DNA of 64,000 nt from Clitoria ternatea (GCA_037962975.1 CM075672.1:56986501-57050500), one strand, 5' to 3'; positions 1 to 12,005 are shown, counted from the first letter of the stretch. Notes: generated from the letters alone by a model not told the origin. Translations and numbers: made by a program.

Positions 1-197
1 ATCGATTCCCTTAGCACATGAATTCATTCCTGACACTATGAATCGATTCCCAGCCATTTTCTTACCCATGAATTGATTCCTATGCATCATGAATCGATTC
101 CCAAGCTCATGAATCGATTCCTAGCCTTAATGAATCGATTCCTAGGCTATTTTTACTCCATGAATCGATTCCCACATGTGGTGAATCGATTCCTACA
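1..197. repeat. Cluster of GAATCGATTC palindromes
   Basis: About nine copies of the 10-bp perfect palindrome GAATCGATTC, or one-base variants such as GAATTGATTC, occur at roughly 20-35 bp spacing. Most are followed by CC and CA or TA. The spacers differ, so this is a cluster of one short word, not a simple tandem repeat. Confidence 0.85.
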
Positions 198-1201
198 CCT
201 GTTACTTGCGTTTTGATGCATTTTTGGACCTTTTTTGATCATATGACTCATGGTTCTTGATTCCTTTGATTCTTTGGCACTTAGTTGATCATTTTTCACT
301 TGTTTTAATCCTTTGTAAATACCTTGACTCAAAACTTTGGTTTTTCATCAAATTCAAAAATCAAACATAATTAATTTGTCCATTATTATATATGTTTGAT
401 CTTGACTCGTCATTTGTTGTATCATTATCAAAACCTGTATCAACATATAAATACATTCTTGTCTCCCTACTTCACTCATGCTCGGGTATGTTCTGTTTGC
501 TCTGGGAGGAGATCATGACGAGTACAGGTCACCTATACCAGTGTATATCTCGTCATCTCTCAGAATGGATAGTGATCAGCAGGAGGAGGATCCAGTTGAT
601 ATCATGGCGACCGACCCCGCTGGCAGTTTACAGCCCAGGTGATGAGGTAGAGGCCCAGGTTAATTAGATGGCACCGATACCGTCTCCAGGGAGAGATTCC
701 TCGCAAGGCGTTAATGGGACCGATCGGATAGGTACCTTCATCATATTTTCAGGAGCTTTATTTACAGTGACACTGAGGATCTTGTGGTCATGTCAGATGA
801 GGATAAGGAGTTATTAGTAGAGGCATACGACACTTATCACAGTTGACTACACAGGACTTCCCAGCGCTCACAAGTATGGCCCCATTTGAGGCTACCACTA
901 AGCTACCTCCTGTTCAGTCCATCACGAGTACAGACCTACAAAAGTCTCCATGGACATATAATGATTAGGATAGTTGTCTTTCTTTTGTTTGTATATTTGT
1001 ATGGGAGCCTACATTCCCCAACCTTTTGTGATATACAACTATTAAACTTGACTATATACATTTTATGTATATGATGCTTTCATTCCACTAGTGTTTTATT
1101 GTACAAATAAAATCTTTCACATTTTTCATTACTTAGTAACCCCTTAGTTAAGTAGAATGATCTAGTGGAAGAGATTATGCTAGTTAACCAAGGATGTTAC
1201 A
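1..1201. mobile_element. 3' part of a long gypsy-type LTR (fragment)
   Basis: The segment ends in GGATGTTACA at 1201. Its last ~200 bases (a 'tttgtatatttgtatgggagcc' type stretch, then 'cttagttaagtagaatgat', then 'agttaaccaaggatgttaca') resemble the end of the D LTR at 45370-45619. It is read as the 3' end of a related LTR whose start lies outside the window. It holds the GAATCGATTC cluster at 1-197. Short coding-like stretches at about 560-640 and 750-845 match nothing I recognise. Confidence 0.5.
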
Positions 1202-2150
1202 GTGAGTCTCTAAGGCCCTGAACTTTGAAGGCAAGTCTTGTTATGTATTTCTATGAAAGTATAGGATTCAGCTAGACCTGTATCTAGAATTTTGTATATG
1301 GCAAAGTCTTGTGTCTGGGATTTTATGTGATAAAAATGAGATAAGACTCCCTAAGGTTAAGATAACATATAGAAAGTTGTTTGGGTAGAAATTATGTAAT
1401 TGTCACTAAGTAGAAGAAGTTCTGCCAATGATGCGAAGTTCAACGTATGATCATTTTCAAGTCAATAAACTTCTACTTGAGTTCGAAACCAAGTCCTGAA
1501 GCCTGAGTCACTCCTGAACCCAAATATTTTCCAAACACTCTTGCTATTGATTAAATTTATTAATCAATAGATTCTGCAAGTTTAATTCTGTACTCTAACG
1601 TTTGTCGTCAGAAAACGTCGAAAGACGTATGTTAACTTCGGATTCTTCACGTATCATACTATCACTCTATATTTGGGGTCGGAACTTGGTGCTAAGAATT
1701 TTAGAAGACCCTGGGTAATAGGGAAATCTATAGGGTTAAACTTATTAATCAAAATCCATGATATAATTAATCCCTTAAGATTTGTCAAAATTCTAACTAT
1801 TTCCTTGATCCCATTTGTTCCAAGTGTAGAAAATTTTGTACATGTTCCATTGTTTATAACATAACTTAACCTCCCGACATTAGAATCGAGTGATTCTTAT
1901 CTTGAAATACTCATAACAAAATTCCCTGCAAATCTTATGAAGACCATGAAGGCTAATTCTAAACACATACTTCCCAGTTTTTATTCTAAGTTATAGGTCC
2001 AGGAATTCACGTATCACCTAAACACCTTTTAGTGTTTTAGGCATAAATTTTCTATATTTATCATAATTAAGTAATCTTCTCCTTCTTTTTCTCAAATTTA
2101 CGTCATAACACATCCTAAATTTCATGGCAATAGAGAAGCGTGAATCTGCC
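1202..2150. other. Unassigned spacer
   Basis: I see no gene here. The open frame at 1673-1864 has no recognisable domain and an AT-rich composition like its surroundings. A perfect 11-bp hairpin lies at 1544-1570. Confidence 0.5.
1544..1570. repeat. Perfect 11-bp inverted repeat with 5-nt loop
   Basis: CTATTGATTAA (1544-1554), loop ATTTA, then TTAATCAATAG (1560-1570), an exact reverse complement. It could be a remnant of a small transposon end or chance in AT-rich DNA. No T-run follows to suggest a terminator. Confidence 0.6.
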
Positions 2151-4219
2151 GCCCAAACAACCTATGTGTCCCCTCATCCTTCTCCCTTTCTCTATACATA
2201 CTCTTGAATGGCCACCTAGCTATCCACTACTTAAGCTTTTGCCACCTTGCTGAAGCAATTCTGATTGCTTGTCACAAATACATCCATGTGTAAATATATA
2301 TACACAAGGAAAACTTAGGAAAAATTTATTTCATGCATTCTTTAATTCTTCTCATCACCATCGAGATTCTACTCCTTTATTTCATTTCACTTTATCTTTT
2401 CCCATCACCACTAAAGACACACTCACAGGTTCCCACTCTCTTATTTCATTCAACCATCTCTTTACTCCATTATCACCGAAAACCATTCCACTTTCTCAAC
2501 CTCATCACACTCTCACCAACTCTCTCAAGTTCTCTTCTCTTTTTACTTTATCCTCAACATGATCCATCCACCATCGTGTCACCATTTTCCTTGTTGTGAT
2601 CTTCTCCCTTCTGGTTGAAACAACACCAAAATAGCCACCATTCTTTTCCTTTTTTCTTCCTTAGATTCTCTCGCAAGCGTAGCCATAATCATTGAAAAGC
2701 TTGAAGGTTTTGTTGTCATTGACCGAATGTCCAATCAAAGTCAAAATGAAGGATCTCAGTCATCGATCAGTGTGTAAATCGACATCATTAAGCTAAACAA
2801 ACGTCGATCCTCATATACATGGCTATTGATTTCATTTTTATGCATGTTGGAAAATTTTTATCTTGCTAGAATTTTGATTTTCTTGTATGAGGATCATCCA
2901 TCCAGTTTTTGTGAAAATTGTCAACATAAAAATTGTTCTTCTTTCTTTTCTTTTTCCAAAAAGCCAAAGAACACCTAAATCTAACGTTTAGAGTGAAAGT
3001 TATGGCCAAAATACAAAAGCTGTATTTTTCTGGAATTTCGTTACGGGTTAGAATCCTTTTTGCAATTCTAAAATTATTGGCTCAAAATTGGCTTATAGTT
3101 TCTTGAGAAAGTTGTAGTAAATTTCATTACAAGAATTTTGAGACTAAGATTGCTAAAATCGGACACTCAAAGCTCAGGTTATGATTAATATACGAAAGCA
3201 TGCGCATATTACCCTTTCCAACCGTATGCATGTTTTTCTTTTATGGTGCATGCAATGTTTTTGACGTTCTATTCTCTTTCTCTAGACTGGTCACATAATA
3301 TCAAAAAAGGCGTTGACAGAATTTTGAAGCTCCGGGGTAGTTTTTACACCCTGTCGACAAGATTTGCAACCCTCATATATTGGCATTCAGAGCCAAGTCG
3401 GTAGTCAACACTTTGTTTGGAAAGTCAAATCATGCTCTAAGGTACGTGTTAATGTACAAGGGGGTTTATCACTTGAGTAGTGAGTAGTGATTTTAATGTC
3501 GAGACGAGTTTTATAATTAAAAAGTTATTTTAAATATTGATACCTAAAAAATATTGTTTTTATAAAATAAAATATGATTGTTATTGTGTTAAAAAGTGTT
3601 ATTTAAAATTAGAGGTTGACTTTTAATATTATGAGAATTTAATTCATGAAAGATTATTGAAAATATTTCTTGATATGTGTTGTTGATGAATGACCTATAC
3701 TGATATGGATAATATTGTGAAAGTTAAACTTATACTATAAAAGGATATTCATGAAGTGATGCTTAATACTTGGTGTTGTTGATCATTATTTGATATGGTT
3801 CCTAGTGGAAAATTATTGGTTATGCCTTTTTGTGGTATATGATTAAAGTCTGATATGCTAATGTTATGTTGTTGATGGTTTATTGTTGATAACATAATTG
3901 ATGATTACGTTATTTTTGGTAATGATATGTTGGTAAGTATTGCTAGTAAAAAGTTATCTTGATGTTGATGATACTATAAAATGGGATTTTTATGTTAGGA
4001 GTTAATGTTTGTAAAGTAAAGCCTAGTGCTTAATACTGTTGATGATTATTTGATATGAAATCTATTGTCATGTTATTGGTTACGCCCTATGATGATGTCT
4101 TATGTTGTTGAAAGCCTGTTATGCTGATTATGTAATGTTGGTGATTTTCATGAATTATATATATATATATGATGGTTGTTGAATGGATAAGTAAAAAGAC
4201 TATGATGTTTATGTTATGA

Positions 4220-4460
4220 TATGGCACTTCGGTTTTCCTAGCGCTTCAGTTCGCTTTGGGATATCTGTAAGTATGGCGCTTCAGTTTGTTATAGATATTG
4301 GGGATATGCACTTTATCGCACTTTGATTCATCATGGATATCAAGGTTGTCTGTGTTATGGTACTTTAGTTTGTCCAACGTTTTGGTTCACTAACGACTTC
4401 CTTTTTTGATATATCATGGTCATTATACTCAAATAACACTTTAATTTGCTTAACACTTAG
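4220..4460. repeat. Cluster of C-CTTCAGTTT-like words
   Basis: Variants of 'cgcttcagttt', 'cacttcggttt' and 'cactttgattc' recur about every 20-30 bp. The same words recur at 11246-11665 in the homologous LTR. This is a non-palindromic counterpart of the other word clusters in the window. Confidence 0.6.
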
Positions 4461-4487
4461 GTTTGCAATATTGTATTTTATGATGTT

Positions 4488-4830
4488 AATGTTGAGTTGA
4501 TGATTAATTTGATATTATATGTGATAATGTCTGATATTAAACTAATGATCGATGATAAAGTTAAGTTGATGATTAATTTGATATTATATGTGATGATGTT
4601 TGATATTGAACTGACAATCAATGATGAAGTTAAGTTAATGATTAATATGTATTTGATGATATTTGGGATTGAATTGATATTATATGTGGTGATGTCTGAT
4701 ATTAAACTAATGATTGATGAAGCTGAGTTGAAAATTAATTTGATATTATATATGGTGATGTCTGATATTGAATTGATGATCAATGGTAAAGTTAAGTTGA
4801 TGATTAATGTGTATTTGATGATGTTTGGAA
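4488..4830. repeat. Imperfect ~69-bp tandem repeat, AT-rich
   Basis: About five units follow the pattern gttaagttgatgattaat, then a 'ttgatattatatgtgatgatg' type stretch, then 'tctgatattgaactaatgat'. The first two units are 69 bp; later ones gain or lose segments. Because 69 is a multiple of three, one open frame passes through the array on the plus strand (4497-4916) and another on the minus strand (4478-4783). Both translate to repetitive Ile/Asn/Met-rich text. I treat these frames as by-products of the repeat, not genes. Confidence 0.8.
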
Positions 4831-5870
4831 ATGAATCGATATGTATATATATGTTCCCAGTAAGGTTTGAGGTTGAATTAATGATTTACAGGTATTTGGT
4901 AATAATTAGAAATTGAATTAATAATTGATATAAAATTGATACTACTAGGAATTAAATTGATGATTAAGTTATGGTTTGTTGGTTTGTATGCCAATGTGTT
5001 GTGGTTTTAACGTCTTAAATTACATGACCCAATGAATGAATGTTCTTTATATGTCAGATTCTATTTACTGCTTAGAGTGATAATCACCCCTCAATTTTCA
5101 TTTTAGTGAATTTTTTAGGGTGATGATACCATAAAGTGAGCTCGAAGGCGGATGCAATGCAATGCTAAAGACAAATTTGGTATTTAACTATTTTGTTGTA
5201 ATGTGTGTTTGATTAATATATGAAATGATGAAATGGCCCCTTGATTGGCCTAGAATTATTTGTTTTATGAACTCTCGTGTAGCCCTTTGATTGGCTCAGA
5301 CTAGCGTACATATATATATGTTGCCCAATATTAAGATTTGATAAATATGTATATTGATATATCAATTTTGTGTACGGCTCTTTGATTGGCCTAAGCTGTT
5401 AAATATTTAGGAATGTGAGGCTTAATGTCATCACTTAGTATGTATGACGATATGTAAGTCATAATTGTCTGATTGTTAGAAGATAAATAGCTAATACATA
5501 ACTGGAGGTTTATTTTGTCATGATTTTATATTAAGGACTTAGTCCTCTGTATGTCCAAGAATTTGGACTAATATAATGGTGAATTGATATATGCTTAGGT
5601 TATTTAAGTAGTGCCCTGAGGTCGATATTCCTTGATTCCTGACTCATATCTTCATATATGAGAAGAAAATGATACCTAGTCCATTATTAGGGATCTGTAG
5701 GTCCATTATAAAGCCCACTAGGGTTTGTAGTTTAAGTTTTCTATTGTGTATGAATTGTTAAGTCACGTGTCATTTAGATTCTTAGGGTTAGTTTGTCTGG
5801 GTGTTGTGTTAATCATAAAAAATTTTCTCTGATATTTATAAACCCTGGGGATTAATTATGGTGATTTAGG

Positions 5871-6753
5871 TAGGACGCCGCAAGTTTTATAGATAAAAAT
5901 TTTATATTAAAAGTATATTTGTATTAAAAATATTATAACAAATATTTATATCAACAAAAAATTAATATATGAAACTCAAAATAAATATTTCATTTAACAA
6001 AACTTTATAGATGAAAGAATTAATATTAATATCAACAAAATTAATTATACATGATAACAAAATTTTTGCATGACAATATTTTGATTAGAGATAATAAACA
6101 AATATGTATCCATAAGTATACATGCAATGGATGTCAGTAAGTGGATAATAGTATCATACCACTCGCATAATCAATAATATATCTTTTTTATTAAATATAT
6201 TTAAATAATACTTTTTATTATTTTATAACAAGAGAAAAATATTTAATGTTATTTAATGATGATAATATTTTTAATATATTATATTGTAATTTTATTATAT
6301 AATACTAATTTACATTTTCATAGTAAAATAATATTATATCTATTATATAATATGATATTTTCTTCTTTATTTTTATTATTTTCAATCACTTAAACAATAA
6401 TAAATAATGTGATTTAGTTGTTTAGATTTTCTTTCATCTAACTAAAAAATAATAATAATAAATAACAATAGGTATTTACAACTCTAACCCACGGGTACCT
6501 AATACTGACTCATTAATGTGTATAATCATTACTTTTAATATTTGCATTAAATTATATTAGTTTTTAATATATTTAAATTATAACTTATAGTAAACATCTA
6601 ATTTTTTCTAAAAACAGATCTTACATATAAAACTTATCTATATATATGTATAGAAATTAATATTGCATAAGAATGAATATGTTTACATGATCATGTATTA
6701 ATATTTAAATTACGTTGATATTTTTCTATATAAAAAATGAACAATTTTATAAT
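5871..6753. other. Very AT-rich spacer, no gene seen
   Basis: Long runs of A and T with repeated 'aataataaataa' and 'tattatataata' phrases. No frame of useful length and no transposon end was recognised. It is the left flank of the nested block. Confidence 0.6.
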
Positions 6754-6758
6754 GATGT
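6754..6758. other. Left TSD of element B (one mismatch)
   Basis: GATGT here and AATGT at 52570-52574 flank the two outer LTR ends of element B. They match at four of five positions. With the similar LTRs and a net LTR length of about 1.16 kb on both sides, this supports one original insertion spanning 6759-52569. Confidence 0.5.
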
Positions 6759-7019
6759 TTTGATTCTTGTATTAAATAGCTTTTGATAATGACAAATAAG
6801 GGCAAACATGGAAATGCTAGTTATGAACTCTAAGACAAAAAGAAACAATAAGGAATAAACAAATGTAAAGGGTTTAAAAGTCTTGAATCTTATCAGGAAC
6901 ATAAAGTCGTTTAAGACTTGAAGTCTTCCTTTAGTGTTGATGTTGTAAGAGTTAGATAGTAATTTAAGTGAGCATATAAGTTAAACTAACTCGTAAGATT
7001 AATTAATGGACCAAGTGTC

Positions 7020-7195
7020 AGAATTCGAAATATGTCTAATTGTTTGAACCACTTAGTGACTGGTTCAAACAAATAGTGCTGCAAGGAATGGCTCAAACTA
7101 AGGGTTAATTAATTTGAACCAATAAGAAGGAATGGTTTGAACCACTGCTTGAGATGGTTCAAACCACTCTTAGCCTGGTTCAAACCATTGGTGTA
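7020..7195. repeat. Cluster of GGTTTGAACC / GGTTCAAACC words
   Basis: Seven near-palindromic words (for example atggtttgaaccac, atggttcaaaccac and ctggttcaaaccat) are spaced 20-35 bp apart in the U3-like part of the LTR, upstream of its TATA box. The homologous cluster in the 3' LTR (46430-46565) includes forms such as GGTTCGAACC, which is a perfect palindrome. Confidence 0.8.
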
Positions 7196-7274
7196 AAAAT
7201 GAAGTATTTTGAATTCTTGACTTATTTCGGGAAACTTAGTACGTTTTATTTCCATACCCGATGACACTTTTCAT

Positions 7275-7282
7275 TATAAATA
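7275..7282 (+). promoter_or_regulatory. TATA box of the B 5' LTR
   Basis: TATAAATA lies in mid-LTR, downstream of the GGTTTGAACC cluster, in the position expected for the U3/R boundary. The matching site in the 3' LTR is where solo LTR A3 inserted. Confidence 0.6.
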
Positions 7283-7922
7283 CAATGCTTTGCCAAAGGG
7301 AAAAATGCACCTTACTAAGTGAGCAAATCATTTTCGAGTTTTTAGCCTTGCTCACTAAAGTTGTTATTAGACTCATGAGCTTCAATTATAATCAATTGCT
7401 CTAAGTTTAGAGATAAGAGTTTTTGTTTTATTTCTCTTGAATTGAGAGAGTTTTGGAATTGGGGTGTAAAAGTGTTAGGTAACCATTCTCTAAAGATACC
7501 TCAGAGTAGTCATTGTGAATATACAGGTTGTGACAGGTTGTTAGAGGGATTAAATTTTGGATAGGTGATCCAAGATTTGTAATCATTACCTTGTAATCAA
7601 CTTTGATATTAGTGGAAAATTCTAGGTCGTTGTGCTAGAAGACTAGACGTAGATCATAGTGATAGTGATTGAAGCAGGATACATCATGATTTACTTTTCT
7701 CTCTCCCTAACTCTTTATTTTTGCATATTAAATTGTACTTGCGCATTAAACTTATCATTTTCTCTACCTTTAAATCTACTTTCAAAAAAAGGAATCTCCA
7801 ATAACATTGTTAAATAAGAAAAAGGTTTTTAAAACATGAGTCTTTAACAAACTTAATTTACCCCCTCTCAAGTCACAAACTTAATTTACCCCCTCTTAAG
7901 TTTAAGGCCACTCATCAACAAA

Positions 7923-7934
7923 TGGTATCAAAGC
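7923..7934 (+). promoter_or_regulatory. Primer binding site, initiator tRNA-Met
   Basis: TGGTATCAAAGC follows the LTR end directly. It differs by one base from TGGTATCAGAGC, the complement of the plant initiator tRNA-Met 3' end, which is intact in element C at 33668. Confidence 0.85.
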
Positions 7935-7970
7935 TTGGACTCTTACAAAGAGCTTCACAGTTGAAGAGAT

Positions 7971-9545
7971 ATGGCCTCAAACAAAATATTCTCTAAGGGA
8001 GTGGCAATTAATAGAGCACCTGCCTTTAATGGCTTGGGGTATAATTTTTGGAAAGCCCGTATGCAAATATATGTTGAATATGTAGATGAAGAGATCATGG
8101 GATATTATTAAAAATGGGCCTTATATTCCCATGCATGTTGTTGATGAAAAACAAGTTGAAAACCAAAAACCCTTTGGATTGTTGATGATAAGAGACATGC
8201 TCAATACAATTTAAAAGGAAAAAATATTTTATGCTTTGCTCTTGGATATGATGACTTTTTTAGAGTTACTAATTGTAAAAATGCTAAAGAAATGCAAAAT
8301 ATTTTGCTTATTACTCATGAAGGTACCAATGAAGTAAAAAGATCTAGAATAAATACTTTAAATACTAAGTTAGAAATGTTTGAAATAAACCCTGGGGAAA
8401 GCATTTTAAATTTGAAAAAATGATTTGTGCATATTGTCAACCATCTTTTGAAATTAGGAAGATTCCTTCCCAATGAAGATGTAGTTAGTCATGTTTTGAG
8501 TTGTTTGAGCAAGAAATAATAACCTATAGTAACCATGATAAATGATTACAAGGACTTCAAAAGTATGTCACTAGCAGCTCTATTTGAAAAGTTACAAGAA
8601 TATGAGCAATATCATTCAAAACAACAATTTTTGAGCAAAAAGTGAAGACTCAGAAGAGGATGAATTCGACGATAAGGACAATGAAGCATTACAACTTCTC
8701 ATCAGAAAATTTAGGAAATTCATGAACAAAAAGAAGTTTGTGAGTAAAGGCCAAAATAAAAAGGTAATAAAAGGTGATAACCCCTCCAATATAACTTACT
8801 TTGAATATGGAAAACCTGGACATTTCAAATATGAGTGCCCTTGATTATCCAAGAGGCACAAACAAGGCAAGAGCATAGGATGGCAACTTTCTAAGCTTAT
8901 CAAACTCATTAGATGATGAAGAGATAAACCTTTGTCTTTTGGTAGGATTACAAGAAAAGGAAAAACATAAGGTAAATGACTCTTCTGTTATGTATGATGA
9001 TAGCAAGATAAGTTCTTTAGAATAGGTAAAATGTTAAGCAAAGCAAATAAATGTGTTTTAATTCATGAAAAGAAAATTGTTGCACTTAACTAAGTTAATT
9101 CTTTAAAGAAAAGAACTCTTCTTTAGAACTCCTCATTGCTAAATCTAAGGAAAACACGTGTGTGTCCAATTGTTCTAGTTGTTAAATTTTGAAAAATGAG
9201 ATTAAGGATTTGAAAAGTGTTTTAGCTAAATTTACAAAAGATAAAGATACTCTTGGTGTTTTACTTAGGAACCAAAGATGCGTTTTTGGTAAAATGAGAC
9301 TAGGATATAAGTTTGGTAAACAACAGAAAATCGTTTATTGTTCCTCAAAAGAAGTATGTTAGTCCATTTATCAAATGCTTTTACTCTGGGAGAAATAGTC
9401 ACATTGCCTATGTTTATAGAACTAGAAAAGGAATGGTTTCAAACAGGATGTTTAAGATAAGCAATTCCCGTCAATTAACTCACAAGGACCTAAGTAGAAA
9501 TCGGTACCTAAAGGTTGACCAAGTTGTGTTGCAAGTTTTATAAGT
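7971..9545 (+). pseudogene. Decayed gag (and start of pol) of SIRE-type element B
   Basis: Translation from the ATG at 7971 gives MASNKIFSKG, then a stretch matching the gag start of element C (33722), including the 'PAFN' and 'FWKARMQIY' positions. Frameshifts and stops follow. Around 8790-8850 the zinc knuckle reads TYFEYGKPGHFKYECP, where element C has CFECGKEGHFKADCP: the first two zinc-binding cysteines are tyrosines, each explained by one G-to-A change. A second knuckle near 9370 (FYSGRNSHIAYVY) has also lost cysteines. Homology fades by about 9730. Protease, integrase, RT and RNase H are missing before D begins at 9905, so the internal region has a large deletion. It cannot be functional. 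Confidence 0.8.
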
Positions 9546-9834
9546 ATTAGCTTTTTGTGCAATAAAGGTAACCATGTTCATTTTTTTTCTAGATATTGCC
9601 TATTTGAAGATCAAAAGGTTGGATATAAAGTAAAAAATGCTTACATGAGTAATCTTGATGGTTTTTTCCTCAGATGATGCAATATAAGTGTAAATCAAAG
9701 AAGAAGAATTATGACCATGGTAGAAAAGGATCATACACTATCATATAAAACATTTAAACTTGTTTAAAAAATGGGATTTAATTATTTGCTACCACTTTTT
9801 TTTAAAATCAATTTTTGATGCTTATCAAAAAGGG

Positions 9835-9890
9835 AAAACAATAAAGGGCGTCTTATGGATCTAAAACAATAAAGGGCGTCTTATGGATCT
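9835..9890. repeat. 28-bp exact tandem duplication
   Basis: The unit starting aaaacaataaagggcgtctt occurs twice in direct succession (9835-9862 and 9863-9890), just before the start of the D LTR. It may mark a repair event at the insertion or deletion junction. Confidence 0.85.
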
Positions 9891-10101
9891 AAAAAGGTTA
9901 TTTTTATAACATCCTAATTTTAAATAATTAAAAAATTCTATTAAATATTTAAATGGAGGATTTAATGTGAAATTAGTGGATAATAATAAATAATAATATA
10001 GAAATTAATTTTTTAAGATTAGTCTGGTAAATTTTAGGAATTGAATTCAAGGGTGTTTTATTTCGGTGGTTAACTAAAAGGGTTATAGGACCGAACAACC
10101 C

Positions 10102-10360
10102 CTAACCAACCTAAACTAAATAATCATCTACCTTTCCCCCTATTCTCCCTACTTATCCATGTGTCCCCTCTTTCTTTACTAATTTCACTCTCCTTTTTCT
10201 ACTCCACTCACGTCACCCCCTAACCAACCTCTAACCAACCTAAACTAAATAATCATCTACTTTTCCCCTATTCTCCCTACTTATCCATGTGTCCCCTCTT
10301 TCTCTACTCATTTCACTCTCATTTTTCTACTCCACTCATGTCACCTCCTCTTTTTTTCTC
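10102..10360. repeat. ~129-bp tandem duplication
   Basis: The block running from 'ctaaccaacctaaactaaat' through 'tatccatgtgtcccctcttt' to 'ctactccactca' is present twice, offset by about 129 bp, with few differences. It lies in the CT-rich leader-like part of the D LTR. Confidence 0.8.
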
Positions 10361-11245
10361 TCACTTTTCACTTCTCTATTTCCCTTCCTATCTCACTCTC
10401 TCTCACAAGCTCATTTTCTTCTCTCCATCTTCATCTTTTCTCTTCTTCCTCAAGTTAGGTTTTAGGGTTGGATATCTTCATTTTATTTTCTTTGATGCAA
10501 ATCATGAAACCCATTCCCCATTTTCGTAGGTTTTAGTTTTAGTGGTGTGGGAAGGTTGATTATTGGGTGTTGGTACGTTGTTACGATGGTGGTTTTGTGT
10601 TCGATGTGGTGTTGATGCTCCGACAACAAGTTGTCAATTTTAGTAAGAAAAATCCTTTCAAAACTTCATCAATTAAATATTCTAGCTTTAATTCTTATGT
10701 TTCAGAGGGTTGTAAATTGATATAATGGACTTCATTAATTTTTGAAATTTTTTAGATATAGGAACTTGAACGTTCAAAGCTAAATCGAAGTTTGGAATCA
10801 AAGTTCGGAAGTTTAGAAATCAACCAAGGTACGTGTTGACGTACGCAAAATGTTTATCGCTTGAGTAACGATTAGTAAGCACAATTTGAAAATTGGGAAT
10901 TTATGTTTAATATATATATATTTGTTTTTTGAAAATCTTACCCAAAATGTATGGTAATAAATGATTCGTGTGTTGATGGTGTTGTATAATGATGTTTGGT
11001 GATATTTGGTTTGGATATGTCTATATTTTATATTTTCTGTTGATAAGAATTGTTAGTAATGCCATATGAATGTGTTGTCAATGGTATGACATATTTAATG
11101 TTGTCAGTATCATGAAAATATGATGATGATTATGTAATTGTGAAGTTAAATGGCTCCATGAATTTGATTTAATATGTGTATTGTGATAGATGTTGAATTG
11201 ATGAGTGTTGAGGTTAGTGGAGCTAGGCTATGATGTCTATATTAT

Positions 11246-11665
11246 GAGGTAGTGTTTTGGTTCACTTTCATGCATATTGTATTTTGGTTCATGACATCAT
11301 ATGCATATTTGTTTAGGCGTAAAAGTTACCTGGTCTTGTGTTGCTTGCCCTGGTGGGGGTTACTCTTGAGGAGGAGCTTTAAATTCTTGAGGACTAATTT
11401 TGTCCTTGGCATTTCAGTTTACCCAACGCTTCGATTCACTTTGGGGTATCTACAAGTATGGCGCTTCGGTTTTTCATAAATGTCCAGGATATCCACTTTT
11501 ATGGTGATTCAATTTATCGTGGATATCAAGGTTGTCCGTTCTTGGGGCACTTTAGTTTGTCTAGCACTTTGGTTGCTAACGGCTTCCCTTTTATTTTTAT
11601 GTTATGGCCATTTTCCTCATCAAGCATTTTGGTTTTCTTGACACTTCGGTTTGGCACCCACTAAG
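11246..11665. repeat. Cluster of CGCTTCGGTTT-like words in D
   Basis: Words such as gcgcttcggttt, acacttcggttt, cacttgg-type variants and gcattttggttt recur along this stretch, matching the cluster at 4220-4460 in the related LTR. Confidence 0.6.
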
Positions 11666-11997
11666 TCAGATTCGCACTGCATGATTTATGCATTGAAAAT
11701 GATGAGGTTTTTGAAAAGTCCATGGCATGTGAGTAATTTCATTAAAAGTGTGAAAATATAATAGGTATTGGAAGTTTGGATGTTCATTGGTGATGTATGA
11801 ACTTAACAATTGACAAAGGCATAATGGCTTATTTATGGATTATGATGTGTTTTTGATCTTGATGGATTACATTTAATATCATTGCAATTGTTATTTACTA
11901 CTTTGACTACGAAACAACGGGGTCGTTTAAATTCGAAATGCTGTATTTTGGGGCATGCGACATGATCCCTGGTCGATTGTTGCACTCTTTTGTTACC

Positions 11998-12005
11998 TAT
12001 AAAAG
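11998..12005 (+). promoter_or_regulatory. TATA box of the Tat additional ORF (copy 1)
   Basis: TATAAAAG preceded by CC, 179 bp before the ATG at 12184. The second copy of this ORF has the same TATAAAAG at 62809, also preceded by CC. The antisense ORF of this element type therefore appears to have its own plus-strand promoter. Confidence 0.6.

Larger units (their letters stand above)
2150..5870. mobile_element. Long gypsy-type LTR fragment, D family
   Basis: This stretch is collinear by eye with the D LTR at 9905-11890. Both have a CT-rich block with 'atgtgtcccct', then a 'ggtacgtgtt..gta' motif before 'tatcacttgagta' (3441 and 10831), then a block with 'gtatggcgcttc', 'atatcaaggttgtc' and 'aacg.cttcc' (4270-4410 and 11455-11600). 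No protein domain is present. Boundaries are approximate and no TSD was found. The right part (5240-5400) repeats the phrase 'tttgattggcc' three times. Confidence 0.6.
6759..7920 (+). mobile_element. 5' LTR of SIRE-type copia element B
   Basis: The LTR starts near TTTGATTCTTG and ends CATCAACA, followed two bases later by a tRNA-Met primer site. The same sequence, with substitutions, is at 46115-52569, split there by a solo LTR. It contains a GGTTTGAACC word cluster, a TATA box at 7275 and a C-rich 'ttaatttaccccctct' end that is duplicated (about 7853-7872 and 7879-7898). Length is about 1162 bp. Confidence 0.85.
9905..11890 (+). mobile_element. 5' half of gypsy-type LTR D
   Basis: The segment begins TATAACATCC, probably a mutated TGTAACATCC, and continues with AT-rich DNA, a CT-rich block and the D-family blocks shared with 2150-5870. 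No protein domain is encoded. The proposed other half is 43477-45619, ending GGGTGTTATA, so the ends are inverted relatives (TATAACA / TGTTATA). The two halves total about 4.1 kb, compatible with a solo LTR split by the Tat element. No matching TSD was found at 9900-9904 and 45620-45624, so a deletion at one junction is likely. Confidence 0.55.

Noticed and set aside
1..197. CRISPR-like array of a short repeat with unique spacers
   Set aside because: The repeat is only 10 bp, the spacers are of uneven length, no cas genes are present and the DNA is clearly plant nuclear. It is an LTR word cluster.
2269..2599. ORFs of 97 and 88 codons in a CT-rich block
   Set aside because: Ser/Leu/Thr/Pro-rich translation of a pyrimidine tract inside a D-family LTR, with no domain.
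4478..4916. Plus- and minus-strand ORFs of 139 and 101 codons
   Set aside because: Both are produced by the 69-bp in-register repeat; composition is repetitive Ile/Asn/Met and no domain is visible.
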